A stretch of DNA of 21,646 bases from Syntrophorhabdus sp. PtaB.Bin184 (GTDB taxonomy: Bacteria; Desulfobacterota; Syntrophorhabdia; Syntrophorhabdales; Syntrophorhabdaceae): positions 1 through 21,646 of the forward strand of contig MVQQ01000196.1 in the NCBI GenBank assembly GCA_002067555.1. Direction: 5' to 3'. Of the stretch, positions 6,579-13,608 are shown one piece after another. How positions within the stretch are numbered: position 1 is the stretch's first letter; each line of letters opens with the position of its first letter. Below the pieces are notes generated by a model. That model was not told the DNA's origin. It was given only the letters and a program-made list of their open reading frames with translations, and did not search any database. Position numbers and translations under genes: made by a program.

Positions 6579-7592
6579 TTACACCGTTGCCCTTTGCCAG
6601 TCCTCGCGGACGGCCGTGAGGATATGCCTGGCCCTGTCGGAGTAGAGCATTATCCCCTCCCAGTTCGGACGGACGACGACCTTCTGCATGAGGAGCCCGT
6701 CCTCGCCGAACCACCGGGGGAGAATGCCGCCGAAGAAGTACCCCTTCCCGCGGAGCCAGTCGGTCAGGCCCGCAATGAAGGGCCAGGAGAGTTTGAGCCA
6801 CACCTGGATGACGACCATGTTCTTCTGAAGGGCATCGCGCTCATATTCCTCGAAAACGGCGGGAAAATCCTGCCCGGCCTGGCGTACGGTCATACGCGTG
6901 ACGTGGGCAAATGTGAAATGGTTGCTTTCGATGGACGTCGGCCCCACTCCCGCAAACCCGTCCGTCGCCTTCTCGACGCGGGCTCCGCTCGTCAACCCGT
7001 CATAGATGAACCGCATGGTTTCCTCGTATTGCCGGGGCGCGTAAGCGGTGTGCTCCATCGGCCGGTACATCCGCGTCATGTGCAGGGTGGACACACGGCC
7101 CGTGGCACCTTCCCTGGCGTGGACCTCGGCGGGCATGAGGTCCACTTCGATGGCGGTCTCGATGGCCCCGTGTGCCGCCCATGCCTTCTGGGAATAGATA
7201 TGGTTACAGACGGCCTCGCCGAAGACGGCATCGGCACCGTACGCCGGCGCCAAAACCTCTGAGTAATAGCGGATCATCTCACGGAGGATACCGTGCTTGC
7301 GGTAGTCGACGAGAACAAGGCCCTGTCCCGCTTCATAGACCGTTCCGACCGGGGCAGACCTGAAGATGCTCACATACCCCACGACGATCCCCTTCGAAGA
7401 ACGGGCAACGGCGGGAATATTCTCATGCTTTTCAAAGGCCCTCACGAGCCCCTCGGGATCGTAGACAAGCCTTACCGGGTACTCCTCGCCATAGACCTTG
7501 CGGAAAAGGTCTCCCACACCCGCGGCGTCACCGGGTTGAAAAGTATCGATGGTAATATGCTCGTCTTCGGAGATCGTGAGTACGATTGACAT
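6579..7592 (-). CDS. GNAT-like acyltransferase family protein
   Basis: A 337-residue protein starting at ATG 7592, preceded by GGAAGGAA. The N-terminal half (about 15-150) reads as a GNAT fold: ITIDTFQPGDAAGVGDLFRKVYG, a strand GIVVGYVSIF, then GLVLVDYRKHGILREMI. The last corresponds to the acetyl-CoA-binding motif A, but its R-x-x-G-x-G is degenerate (R-K-H-G-I-L). After that come SQKAWAAHGA, equivalent to the C-terminal GNAT strand-helix, and about 170 residues that I do not recognise. The substrate is unknown. It begins 34 bases after the glycosyltransferase gene and is the last gene of the ior operon. An open frame extends upstream to 7778 but overlaps the glycosyltransferase, so I reject that start. 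Confidence 0.75.
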   Translation of the reverse strand: MSIVLTISEDEHITIDTFQPGDAAGVGDLFRKVYGEEYPVRLVYDPEGLVRAFEKHENIPAVARSSKGIVVGYVSIFRSAPVGTVYEAGQGLVLVDYRKHGILREMIRYYSEVLAPAYGADAVFGEAVCNHIYSQKAWAAHGAIETAIEVDLMPAEVHAREGATGRVSTLHMTRMYRPMEHTAYAPRQYEETMRFIYDGLTSGARVEKATDGFAGVGPTSIESNHFTFAHVTRMTVRQAGQDFPAVFEEYERDALQKNMVVIQVWLKLSWPFIAGLTDWLRGKGYFFGGILPRWFGEDGLLMQKVVVRPNWEGIMLYSDRARHILTAVREDWQRATV

Positions 7593-7626
7593 GCGTTCCT
7601 TCCTTTCGTCCGGCAACCGGTATCCG

Positions 7627-8553
7627 CTATCCGCGAAGACCGGCATCATCCGGGCAGCCGTGCATGTACCATACCACAAGCCTGAGGTAATAGGAATAGC
7701 GCAACCGCATCCGGGAGCCGAAAAGGGAAAGGGGTACAGCGATGACAAAGACCAGGGACTTTGCCAGTCTGACGGCATCGAAGGCCGTGAGGTACAGGCG
7801 TCCGTGGTGCTTTTTCATGAACTTCCTCAGGGAGATATTATATTCCATGCGGCCCTTGACCCAGTTCTTTCGAACAGTCCTTCCCTGGAGATGGATGACC
7901 TTCGCACCGGGGAAGAAGACCACGCGATAACCCTTCCGCCTCGCCCGAAGGCAGAAGTCCGTCTCCTCGAGAAAGAAGAAGAAGCGTTCGTCGAAACCAT
8001 GAAGGTCGTCGAAGGCATTCTTCCGGATCATGATGGCGGCACCGATGAGGGACTCCACGTCCCGCGCGGGCTCCGCATTACCGGCCGACGTTCCCCGCGG
8101 GATACGGCCCGAGCCGGGGAGCATCTCTCCCGCAAGGCCAGGGACGGCAGCCACAGATCTTTGCAGGCTTAAGTCCTCGTAGACAAGCTGCGGCCCCATG
8201 AGACCCAGGTCAGGGATGCTCTCCGCGGCGGCCACCATCTTCGCGACCTCGCCCTCGATGAGACGGGTGTCGGAATTGAGAAGAAGCACGTACCTGCCGG
8301 CGGACGTTTTCGCCCCCTGATTGACCGCAACAGCGAATCCCGCGTTGCGGTCGTTGCGGATGTACCGGGCGTGGGGACAGGCGTCCCGCACGAACTCCTC
8401 CGTGCCATCCGTGGATGCGTTATCGATGACGATGATCTCCCTGCCGAGCGACGCCAGCGGGGCATCCTTTTTGATGGAATCGAGAAGTCCCTCCAGGAGT
8501 TCCCTGGTATCCTTCGTGATGATGACGATCGAAAGAGTGAGGTCCGCTTCCAT
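7627..8553 (-). CDS. Glycosyltransferase family 2 protein
   Basis: A 308-residue GT-A-fold glycosyltransferase resembling rhamnosyltransferase/WbbL-like members. Visible are the nucleotide-sugar site VIIDNASTDG-like IVIDNASTDGTEEFV (41-55), RNDRNAGFAVAVNQG (66-80), the metal-binding triad LLNSDTRL (91-98, N-S-D in place of D-x-D), and the acceptor/catalytic segment GFDERFFFFLEETDFCLRARRKGYRV (202-227). The C-terminus has a hydrophobic, basic stretch (SLVFVIAVPLSLFG) that may contact the membrane. Likely role: adding a sugar to a cell-surface polysaccharide or lipid carrier; donor and acceptor are unknown. It starts seven bases after the iorA stop with AGAGG before the ATG, so it is co-transcribed with the metabolic genes, which is an unexpected partnership. 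Confidence 0.9.
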   Translation of the reverse strand: MEADLTLSIVIITKDTRELLEGLLDSIKKDAPLASLGREIIVIDNASTDGTEEFVRDACPHARYIRNDRNAGFAVAVNQGAKTSAGRYVLLLNSDTRLIEGEVAKMVAAAESIPDLGLMGPQLVYEDLSLQRSVAAVPGLAGEMLPGSGRIPRGTSAGNAEPARDVESLIGAAIMIRKNAFDDLHGFDERFFFFLEETDFCLRARRKGYRVVFFPGAKVIHLQGRTVRKNWVKGRMEYNISLRKFMKKHHGRLYLTAFDAVRLAKSLVFVIAVPLSLFGSRMRLRYSYYLRLVVWYMHGCPDDAGLRG

Positions 8554-8560
8554 GACCTCT

Positions 8561-10348
8561 TCAGGGGGTACCCGGCGGAGCCGCGCCCGGTCTGCCCGCT
8601 TTCTTTTCCGCCTTCAGGGCCTTACCCTGCGGCTGCACGGGACAGGCGTAGTAGCAGATCCCGCAGTTCGTGCACAGGCTGTCGTCAATCCGTATCTTCT
8701 TCGAGGTCTCATCGAAGGACATGGCCGGGCAGTCGAGGGTCGTAAGGCAGCTCTTGCAGCCTATGCAGTCGCGCTCGACATCCGCCGGATAAGCGGTGTC
8801 CTTTGCCGCTCCCTTCATGAGGAGCAGGCACTCGCGCCGGGCGATGATGACCGCCGGAAGGGCTTCTTCCGTGGTGCGCCCGAAGGCCTCGCCAAGGGTC
8901 CGGACCATGGCGGGAACATCGTAGGGGTCGACGATGCGCACGTAGTTCACCCCGAGGCCCTTGACGATGTCCTCGATGGCAACGCTGCGTGTGCGCACCC
9001 CGTCCACGGTGATCCCCGTCTGCGGCGTAGGCTGCATGCCCGTCATGGCCGTCGTGGAGTTGTCCATAATGACAAGGATGAACCTCTTCCGGTTCTTCAC
9101 GGCATCGTAAAGAGGTGCCATGCAGGCGTGCAGGAAGGTCGAATCTCCTATGGAGGCAAGGATGGGGACGAGCTTGCCATCCTGGCTGAAGGCGTCGTAG
9201 AAACCTTCGGCGAGGGTCACGCCGGCACCCATGTCGAGACAGGTATCGACGGCACCCTGCGATATACCCAGCGTGTAGCACCCGATATCTCCGGGATAAA
9301 TGGCGTCGGGCCAGAGATACTGCATCGCGAAGAAAGAAGCCCTGTGCGGACACCCGGGACAGAGCTTTGGCGGCCTGGGGATAACGGCCACATGGGAAAG
9401 CGCATCTTCGATGTCCCCGTCGGGCACGAAAGCACCCTTGCCGGCCCCGGCAAGCACACGGGACAGGATATCCCTCACGATATCGTAGGTGATCTCTCCC
9501 GCCGACGGCACCGTGCCGTCCCTGCGGCCCATCACCTTTTTCGCGTCACCGATGAGGGCCTCTATCACCTGATCCGTCTCCTCCACCACGAGGACGCGTT
9601 CCATGGAATCGACAAACCTTCCGAGGGACTCGTCGACGGGATAGACCTTGAGGACCTTGTAAAGGGAGACCTCCTCCGAAACGCCAAGCTCTTCGATGAC
9701 ATCGTAAACCAGGGAGCAGCTCATGCCCGACGCGACGATGCCCAGATTCCGGCCGTTGCCCGTGATATGTCCTTCCCTGAAGGCGACCTTCCTCGTCCCG
9801 GGGTCGCACAGGGGAACGGACTCACGGGCATGGCTCACCCTGTGGGTGGAACGGATGATGACGGGTACCTTGTTCTCGAAGGAAAAGGTGAGCGCGTGGT
9901 AGGCGACGTCCGCCGCCTCCGCCGGTGATGACGGATCGAAGACAGGGATCCCGAAGAGGGTGGCGATGAGCCGCGTGTCCTGCTCCGTCTGGGACGACTG
10001 GGGTCCGGGGTCGTCGCAGGAGACGATGACGAGCCCCCCCTCGATGGACCTCTCCCGGGACCTCAAGAGCGCCGGGAATGCCACGTTGAGGCCCACCTGC
10101 TTCATGAAGCATGCCGCCCTGGCCCCGCCGTATGCCGCGGCCCCGAAGGCGACCTCGAAGGCGCAGAGCTCGTTCGTCGACCACTCGGTGTGGATCTTCA
10201 CGCCTTCCATGTTCCTGAAGTGGACAACCCCGGGCAGTATCTCGGAACTCGGCGTCCCCGGGTATGCCGCCGCTATCTCAAGCCCTGCCTCGACAAGTCC
10301 TCTCGCAATGGCCTGATTGCCTATTATCACTTCCTCCCTGCTATGCAC
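8561..10348 (-). CDS. iorA: Indolepyruvate:ferredoxin oxidoreductase, alpha (thiamine) subunit
   Basis: It catalyses, with IorB, oxidative decarboxylation of aryl-2-oxoacids to aryl-acetyl-CoA with ferredoxin, or the reverse. Domains in order: pyrimidine-binding domain with STNELCAFEVAFGAA (catalytic Glu near 60); the linker transketolase-C-like domain (about 195-300); CPGCPHR near 330; the PP-domain thiamine/Mg motif GDSTF (401-405) with DNSTTAMTG (429-437); and a C-terminal 2[4Fe-4S] ferredoxin domain (C528, C531, C534, C540; C559, C562, C565, C569). Numbers are from GTG 10348, which has GGAGG seven bases upstream. An in-frame ATG at 10363 gives five more residues (600) but a weaker binding site. 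It lies just after iorB on the same strand. The protein is full length, with all cofactor motifs intact. Confidence 0.95.
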   Translation of the reverse strand: MHSREEVIIGNQAIARGLVEAGLEIAAAYPGTPSSEILPGVVHFRNMEGVKIHTEWSTNELCAFEVAFGAAAYGGARAACFMKQVGLNVAFPALLRSRERSIEGGLVIVSCDDPGPQSSQTEQDTRLIATLFGIPVFDPSSPAEAADVAYHALTFSFENKVPVIIRSTHRVSHARESVPLCDPGTRKVAFREGHITGNGRNLGIVASGMSCSLVYDVIEELGVSEEVSLYKVLKVYPVDESLGRFVDSMERVLVVEETDQVIEALIGDAKKVMGRRDGTVPSAGEITYDIVRDILSRVLAGAGKGAFVPDGDIEDALSHVAVIPRPPKLCPGCPHRASFFAMQYLWPDAIYPGDIGCYTLGISQGAVDTCLDMGAGVTLAEGFYDAFSQDGKLVPILASIGDSTFLHACMAPLYDAVKNRKRFILVIMDNSTTAMTGMQPTPQTGITVDGVRTRSVAIEDIVKGLGVNYVRIVDPYDVPAMVRTLGEAFGRTTEEALPAVIIARRECLLLMKGAAKDTAYPADVERDCIGCKSCLTTLDCPAMSFDETSKKIRIDDSLCTNCGICYYACPVQPQGKALKAEKKAGRPGAAPPGTP

Positions 10349-10369
10349 TGACGATCCTCCCATAAGGTC

Positions 10370-10957
10370 TCAAACGATATCCGTCCGGCGGTCCCCTGTG
10401 GCACCCTCCTTCGTCGCTGCGTCGAATCCCTTCCCGAAGACCTCGAGGTTCTTCGCAAGAAATCTCTCGGGCACGCGGGACCGGATGGTCTCTTTCAGGA
10501 CCTCTTTCGTAAAGGGGGTGATACCGAAAGCGGCGAAAGAACCGAGAAGTGCCATGTTCGCGGACTGGAACATGCCCGTCTGACGGGCGATGCCATCGGC
10601 ATCGACGAGGCGGCAGGTTATCTCCCGTTTCTTAAGCAGTGCCGTGATCGACAAAGGCAGCTCGGCCGCGCGGGCATTGACAAGCGCAAGACCGCCTTTC
10701 TTCAGGAAAAGGAGCGCCTTGTAGAACTCGCTCTCCTCGAAGGCAAGAAGGATGTCACCGTTCTCCCTGCCGATGAAGGGGCTCGCGAAGTCACCCACCT
10801 TCACGAGGGACACGACGGACCCTCCCCGCTGGCTCATGCCGTATTCATCGGATGCCACCGCTTTGAGCCCACTCCTGATGGCGGCCTCGATGAGTATCGT
10901 GGAGGCGAGGAGCACCCCCCTGCCCCCGATACCGGCGCATATGATCTCATGTCTCAT
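10370..10957 (-). CDS. iorB: Indolepyruvate:ferredoxin oxidoreductase, beta subunit
   Basis: A 195-residue protein of the pyruvate/ketoisovalerate oxidoreductase gamma-type fold, which provides the CoA-side domain of IorAB. The N-terminal ICAGIGGRGVLLASTILIEAA contains the G-I-G-G-R-G loop. SDEYGMSQRGGSVVSLVKVG and the segment QTGMFQSANMALLGSFAAFG are typical of the family. Its ATG overlaps the stop of the preceding IorA-like gene in an ATGA junction, and iorA follows directly, so translation of the three is probably coupled. Order here is IorA-like, iorB, iorA. Confidence 0.94.
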   Translation of the reverse strand: MRHEIICAGIGGRGVLLASTILIEAAIRSGLKAVASDEYGMSQRGGSVVSLVKVGDFASPFIGRENGDILLAFEESEFYKALLFLKKGGLALVNARAAELPLSITALLKKREITCRLVDADGIARQTGMFQSANMALLGSFAAFGITPFTKEVLKETIRSRVPERFLAKNLEVFGKGFDAATKEGATGDRRTDIV

Positions 10958-12165
10958 ATCATACCCCTGTAGAGAGCCACCACGGGCTCTTTCGTGTCCC
11001 GGAAGCGGGCGATCTCGTCGATGCTCGAGATGGAGTGGACCCCGCTTACGCCATAGCTCTCAAGAACCCTCTTCAGGTCCTCCTCCCTTTCGTTCACAAT
11101 GACGAGAAGGACGAAAGAGGAATCGTTATAGAGGGTGTTGACGTACGCGGGCATCCCCGAATGAAAGAAATGGTCCTCGAGAGTCAGGGCAAGGATGTTC
11201 CTGTCAGGATGGAGACTCTTGATGCCATGCGCCATGTTTATCGCAGAGGCAGGCCCCAGCCGGTCCCTGATGACGGAGAAGCCCGCTATGACCTCATCGT
11301 ATTGCGGCGTACCCGGGCCGGCATCGACGAACCCTCGCTTCACCTTTGACCTATCAGGTATCTGAAGCTCGATGGCCGGATATGTCTCGACGACAAAGAC
11401 CTCATCCATTCCGTCAACGAATCCCTGCACGAGCTTCTTCGGCAGGGGAAAAACGGTTGCCAGCTTGAGCACGCTCGCGGCCTCGTCGTAAAACTCGAGA
11501 CGGGACAGGCGGTCCGTGACAAGACCCGTGGAACCCCTTGAAATGACGATGTTGTCCTCGTAGGTCTCGAAGGCCTCGCCGATCTTGCCTATCTTCTCGT
11601 TGAGCTCCCCGTGCAGCCGGAAGCGGAATTTCGGAGTTGCCGCCCACCTGCCCGGCTCCTTCACGAGCACGGCCGTGTCCCCTGCCCCCCGAGGCCCGCC
11701 AATTGCCATCTTCGGGCCTTCATCGTGCCCGGCCGGGACGGCCTGCACGATAACGGGTATCCTGTATTCTTCGGAGAGCTTGAAGGCATAGCTCACGGCC
11801 CTTTCCAGCTCCTCTTCCTTTTCCGTGACGATGAGAGGCAGTTTCGAGAACGGACCCAGCGGCGTCACCTCCTCGTCGTTCTCCTGAACGGCCACGATGA
11901 CGAAGGACCCCGCCACCCCCGTGTAAGCAGAGCTCATGACGGGGTCGAGGGCCTCGTAGAGGCCTTCCGTGGAAAGGATGCAGGCCGTTCTCTTGCGCAC
12001 ATAGGCGCCTGCCAGGGCAAGCTCGAAGGCTATCTTCTCGTTCGTCGAAACCTCGCAATGCAGCGTGGCCGACACCCTGCGCGCCGCCGCGGCCGTGCCC
12101 CTGTTCGTCACGTAGAGATGCTGCACGGCGTTCTCCATCAACAGCCTGATCACATTTTCATGCAT
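10954..12165 (-). CDS. Degenerate IorA-like (thiamine-enzyme fold) protein lacking cofactor motifs
   Basis: A 403-residue protein aligning by eye along IorA but without the parts that make IorA active. The pyrimidine-binding domain is present, including STNEKIAFELALAGA (41-55, keeping the Glu) and ILSTEGLYEALDPVMSSAYTGVAGSFVIVAVQ (63-94). A middle domain follows (about 195-290; compare VFPLPKKLVQGFVDGMDEVFVVE with IorA KVYPVDESLGRFVDSMERVLVVEE). The PP domain is shortened: IorA GDSTFLHAC becomes EDHFFHSGM (330-338), and IorA MDNSTTAMTG becomes VNEREEDLKR (357-366). It lacks CPGCPHR and both iron-sulfur motifs. It probably cannot bind thiamine diphosphate alone; a structural or regulatory partner for IorAB is an inference. 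It starts at ATG 12165 with AAGGAG upstream, 16 bases after the aminotransferase gene. Confidence 0.8.
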   Translation of the reverse strand: MHENVIRLLMENAVQHLYVTNRGTAAAARRVSATLHCEVSTNEKIAFELALAGAYVRKRTACILSTEGLYEALDPVMSSAYTGVAGSFVIVAVQENDEEVTPLGPFSKLPLIVTEKEEELERAVSYAFKLSEEYRIPVIVQAVPAGHDEGPKMAIGGPRGAGDTAVLVKEPGRWAATPKFRFRLHGELNEKIGKIGEAFETYEDNIVISRGSTGLVTDRLSRLEFYDEAASVLKLATVFPLPKKLVQGFVDGMDEVFVVETYPAIELQIPDRSKVKRGFVDAGPGTPQYDEVIAGFSVIRDRLGPASAINMAHGIKSLHPDRNILALTLEDHFFHSGMPAYVNTLYNDSSFVLLVIVNEREEDLKRVLESYGVSGVHSISSIDEIARFRDTKEPVVALYRGMI

Positions 12166-12181
12166 CGTTCCGGAAACTCCT

Positions 12182-13282
12182 TTACACCATTTTTCTCAGC
12201 ACGTCGATCCCCTTGAGGAGGTTCTCCTCAGTGGATGCGAAGGAGATACGCACGTGGGTGTCCCTTGCCGAAAAAACACTGCCCGGTATGATGAAGAGGT
12301 TGTTCTGAAGCGCCCTCTCCACGAATGCCATCGCGTTGCCGCCGGGAACCTCGGGAAAAATGAAGAAGGCCCCCTTCGGTTTAACCACATTGTACTTGTC
12401 CTTGAGCCCGTTGTAAATGAGGTCCCGTTTCTTCCGGTACCCGGCGATCATTTCGTCCATGCCTTCGTCAAGGGCGACGAGGGCCGCCTTCTGCGCGAAA
12501 GAGGTAACGCTCGAGAAAGCATACTGCTGCATCGTTATCATGCACTGTATGATCTCGCTCGGCCCCGCCACGTATCCCAGGCGCCAGCCTGTCATCCCCC
12601 AGGTCTTCGAGAAACCGCCGAAGGTGAGCGTCTTTTCGTACATCTGCCCCAGGTAGGGCTTTTCCCCCGCGCCCTCATCAAAGACAAATCGGTCGTAGAT
12701 GTCGTCGGAGAAAACGAGAAGGTCCTTCTCCCGCGCTACCCTTGCCACCATCTCCAGTTCCTCCCGGGAATTGAGCATGCCCGTCGGGTTATTGGGGCTG
12801 TTGATGAGAATGGCCCTCGTCCTGTCCGTTATCGCCCGGCGCAGCTTCTCCTCCCTGATCGTGAAGTCGGGATAGGTATCGAAAAAAACGGGCCGGCCTC
12901 CCAGCAGAAGGACCTGGTATTCGTAGAGAACAAAGTAGGGATCGGGGATGATGACCTCGTCACCGGGGTTGAGCGTCGTCATGAGGGCGAGAAGAAGACC
13001 TCCCGTCACCCCCGCCGTGATAATGGCGTCCTCACAGATTATCCCCTTTCCCCTGAGGTGGCTGAGAACCTTCTCCCTCAGCTCCGGGATCCCTCCCGAG
13101 GGCGTGTATTTGTTGAAACCCTTCTGTATCCACTTTATCCCTTCATCCTTCACCACGTCGGGGATATCGAAATCAGGTTCCCCTATGGAGAGGTTGATGG
13201 GGTTCTTCACCTTTTGCGCCAGGTCGAAGATCTTTCGCACCCCCGATGGCCGCATCTGCATAACCCTGTCGGAAAGCAGCAT
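12182..13282 (-). CDS. PLP-dependent class I/II aminotransferase (aspartate/aromatic type)
   Basis: A 366-residue fold-type I aminotransferase. Visible are the substrate-binding N-terminus NLSIGEPDFDIP (32-43), YTPSGGIPELREKV, the NSPNNPTG motif that holds the pyridine ring Asn, SDDIYDRFVF (Asp/Tyr for PLP), and the Schiff-base lysine in FGGFSKTWGMTGWRLGYVAGP, followed near the C-terminus by the carboxylate-binding Arg (HVRISFA). Given the adjacent iorAB genes, the likely substrates are aromatic amino acids and their 2-oxoacids, but specificity cannot be read from sequence. Its ATG follows the stop of the 78-residue gene without a gap (TAGATG), with AAGGAGG just upstream, so they are one operon. 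Confidence 0.93.
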   Translation of the reverse strand: MLLSDRVMQMRPSGVRKIFDLAQKVKNPINLSIGEPDFDIPDVVKDEGIKWIQKGFNKYTPSGGIPELREKVLSHLRGKGIICEDAIITAGVTGGLLLALMTTLNPGDEVIIPDPYFVLYEYQVLLLGGRPVFFDTYPDFTIREEKLRRAITDRTRAILINSPNNPTGMLNSREELEMVARVAREKDLLVFSDDIYDRFVFDEGAGEKPYLGQMYEKTLTFGGFSKTWGMTGWRLGYVAGPSEIIQCMITMQQYAFSSVTSFAQKAALVALDEGMDEMIAGYRKKRDLIYNGLKDKYNVVKPKGAFFIFPEVPGGNAMAFVERALQNNLFIIPGSVFSARDTHVRISFASTEENLLKGIDVLRKMV

Positions 13283-13519
13283 CTATTCCTCCTTGCAAGC
13301 TGAACGAGCGGACTCCAGTATCCTGTCGAGCCTCGATTTCGGCAATGTATTGAAAGCCAGTCGCAATTCTTCGTCAGTAAACTTTGCCCTAAGAAGAGCG
13401 ACCACGTCAACCCTTTCTTTCCAGCACCCGAAGGTGTTGGCGCAGGGCAGGCCGTTCTGTACCTGAAGGCAATAATCAAACCCGATGATCATCCCCAGCT
13501 GACCACAATAGATCTCCAT
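13283..13519 (-). CDS. Small Cys-containing conserved-looking protein of unknown function
   Basis: A 78-residue protein I cannot name. It has Cys at 5, 17, 26, 32 and 74, and a compact motif C-L-Q-V-Q-N-G-L-P-C-A-N-T-F-G-C-W (17-33). This could bind a metal or an iron-sulfur cluster or form disulfides. A helical part follows: LRAKFTDEELRLAFNTLPKSRLDRILESA. There is no signal peptide or membrane segment. The ATG at 13519 has GAGG five bases upstream, and the stop abuts the aminotransferase ATG, so it is a true operon member and the first gene of the unit. A small accessory or sensor protein for the ferredoxin-linked pathway is speculation. Confidence 0.75.
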   Translation of the reverse strand: MEIYCGQLGMIIGFDYCLQVQNGLPCANTFGCWKERVDVVALLRAKFTDEELRLAFNTLPKSRLDRILESARSACKEE

Positions 13520-13528
13520 AGAAACCTC

Positions 13529-13605
13529 GGTAATAGGTTATGGGTCATGGGTTATGGGAAAGGCAATGAATGCACCCATTACCTATTACCCATTACCCAT
13601 AACCG
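13529..13605. repeat. Opposed seven-base tandem repeat arrays between trpB2 and the ior operon
   Basis: The left arm reads TTATGGG, TCATGGG, TTATGGG after GGTAATAGG. The right arm reads CCCATTA, CCTATTA, CCCATTA, CCCATAA, CCGG. A 15-base centre separates them. The arms are imperfectly complementary, so the trpB2 transcript would end in, or run through, a long hairpin. The minus strand also contains a promoter-like pair made from repeat sequence, TTGCCT (13566-13561) and CATAAC (13542-13537) with an 18-base spacer, ahead of the 78-residue gene. The same unit is found at 3696-3768. Confidence 0.8.
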
Positions 13606-13608
13606 GCA

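Noticed and set aside
8321..9928. 535-codon plus-strand frame opposite iorA
   Set aside because: iorA shows intact cofactor motifs across the whole stretch; the opposite frame has no recognisable motif and is a codon-bias shadow.
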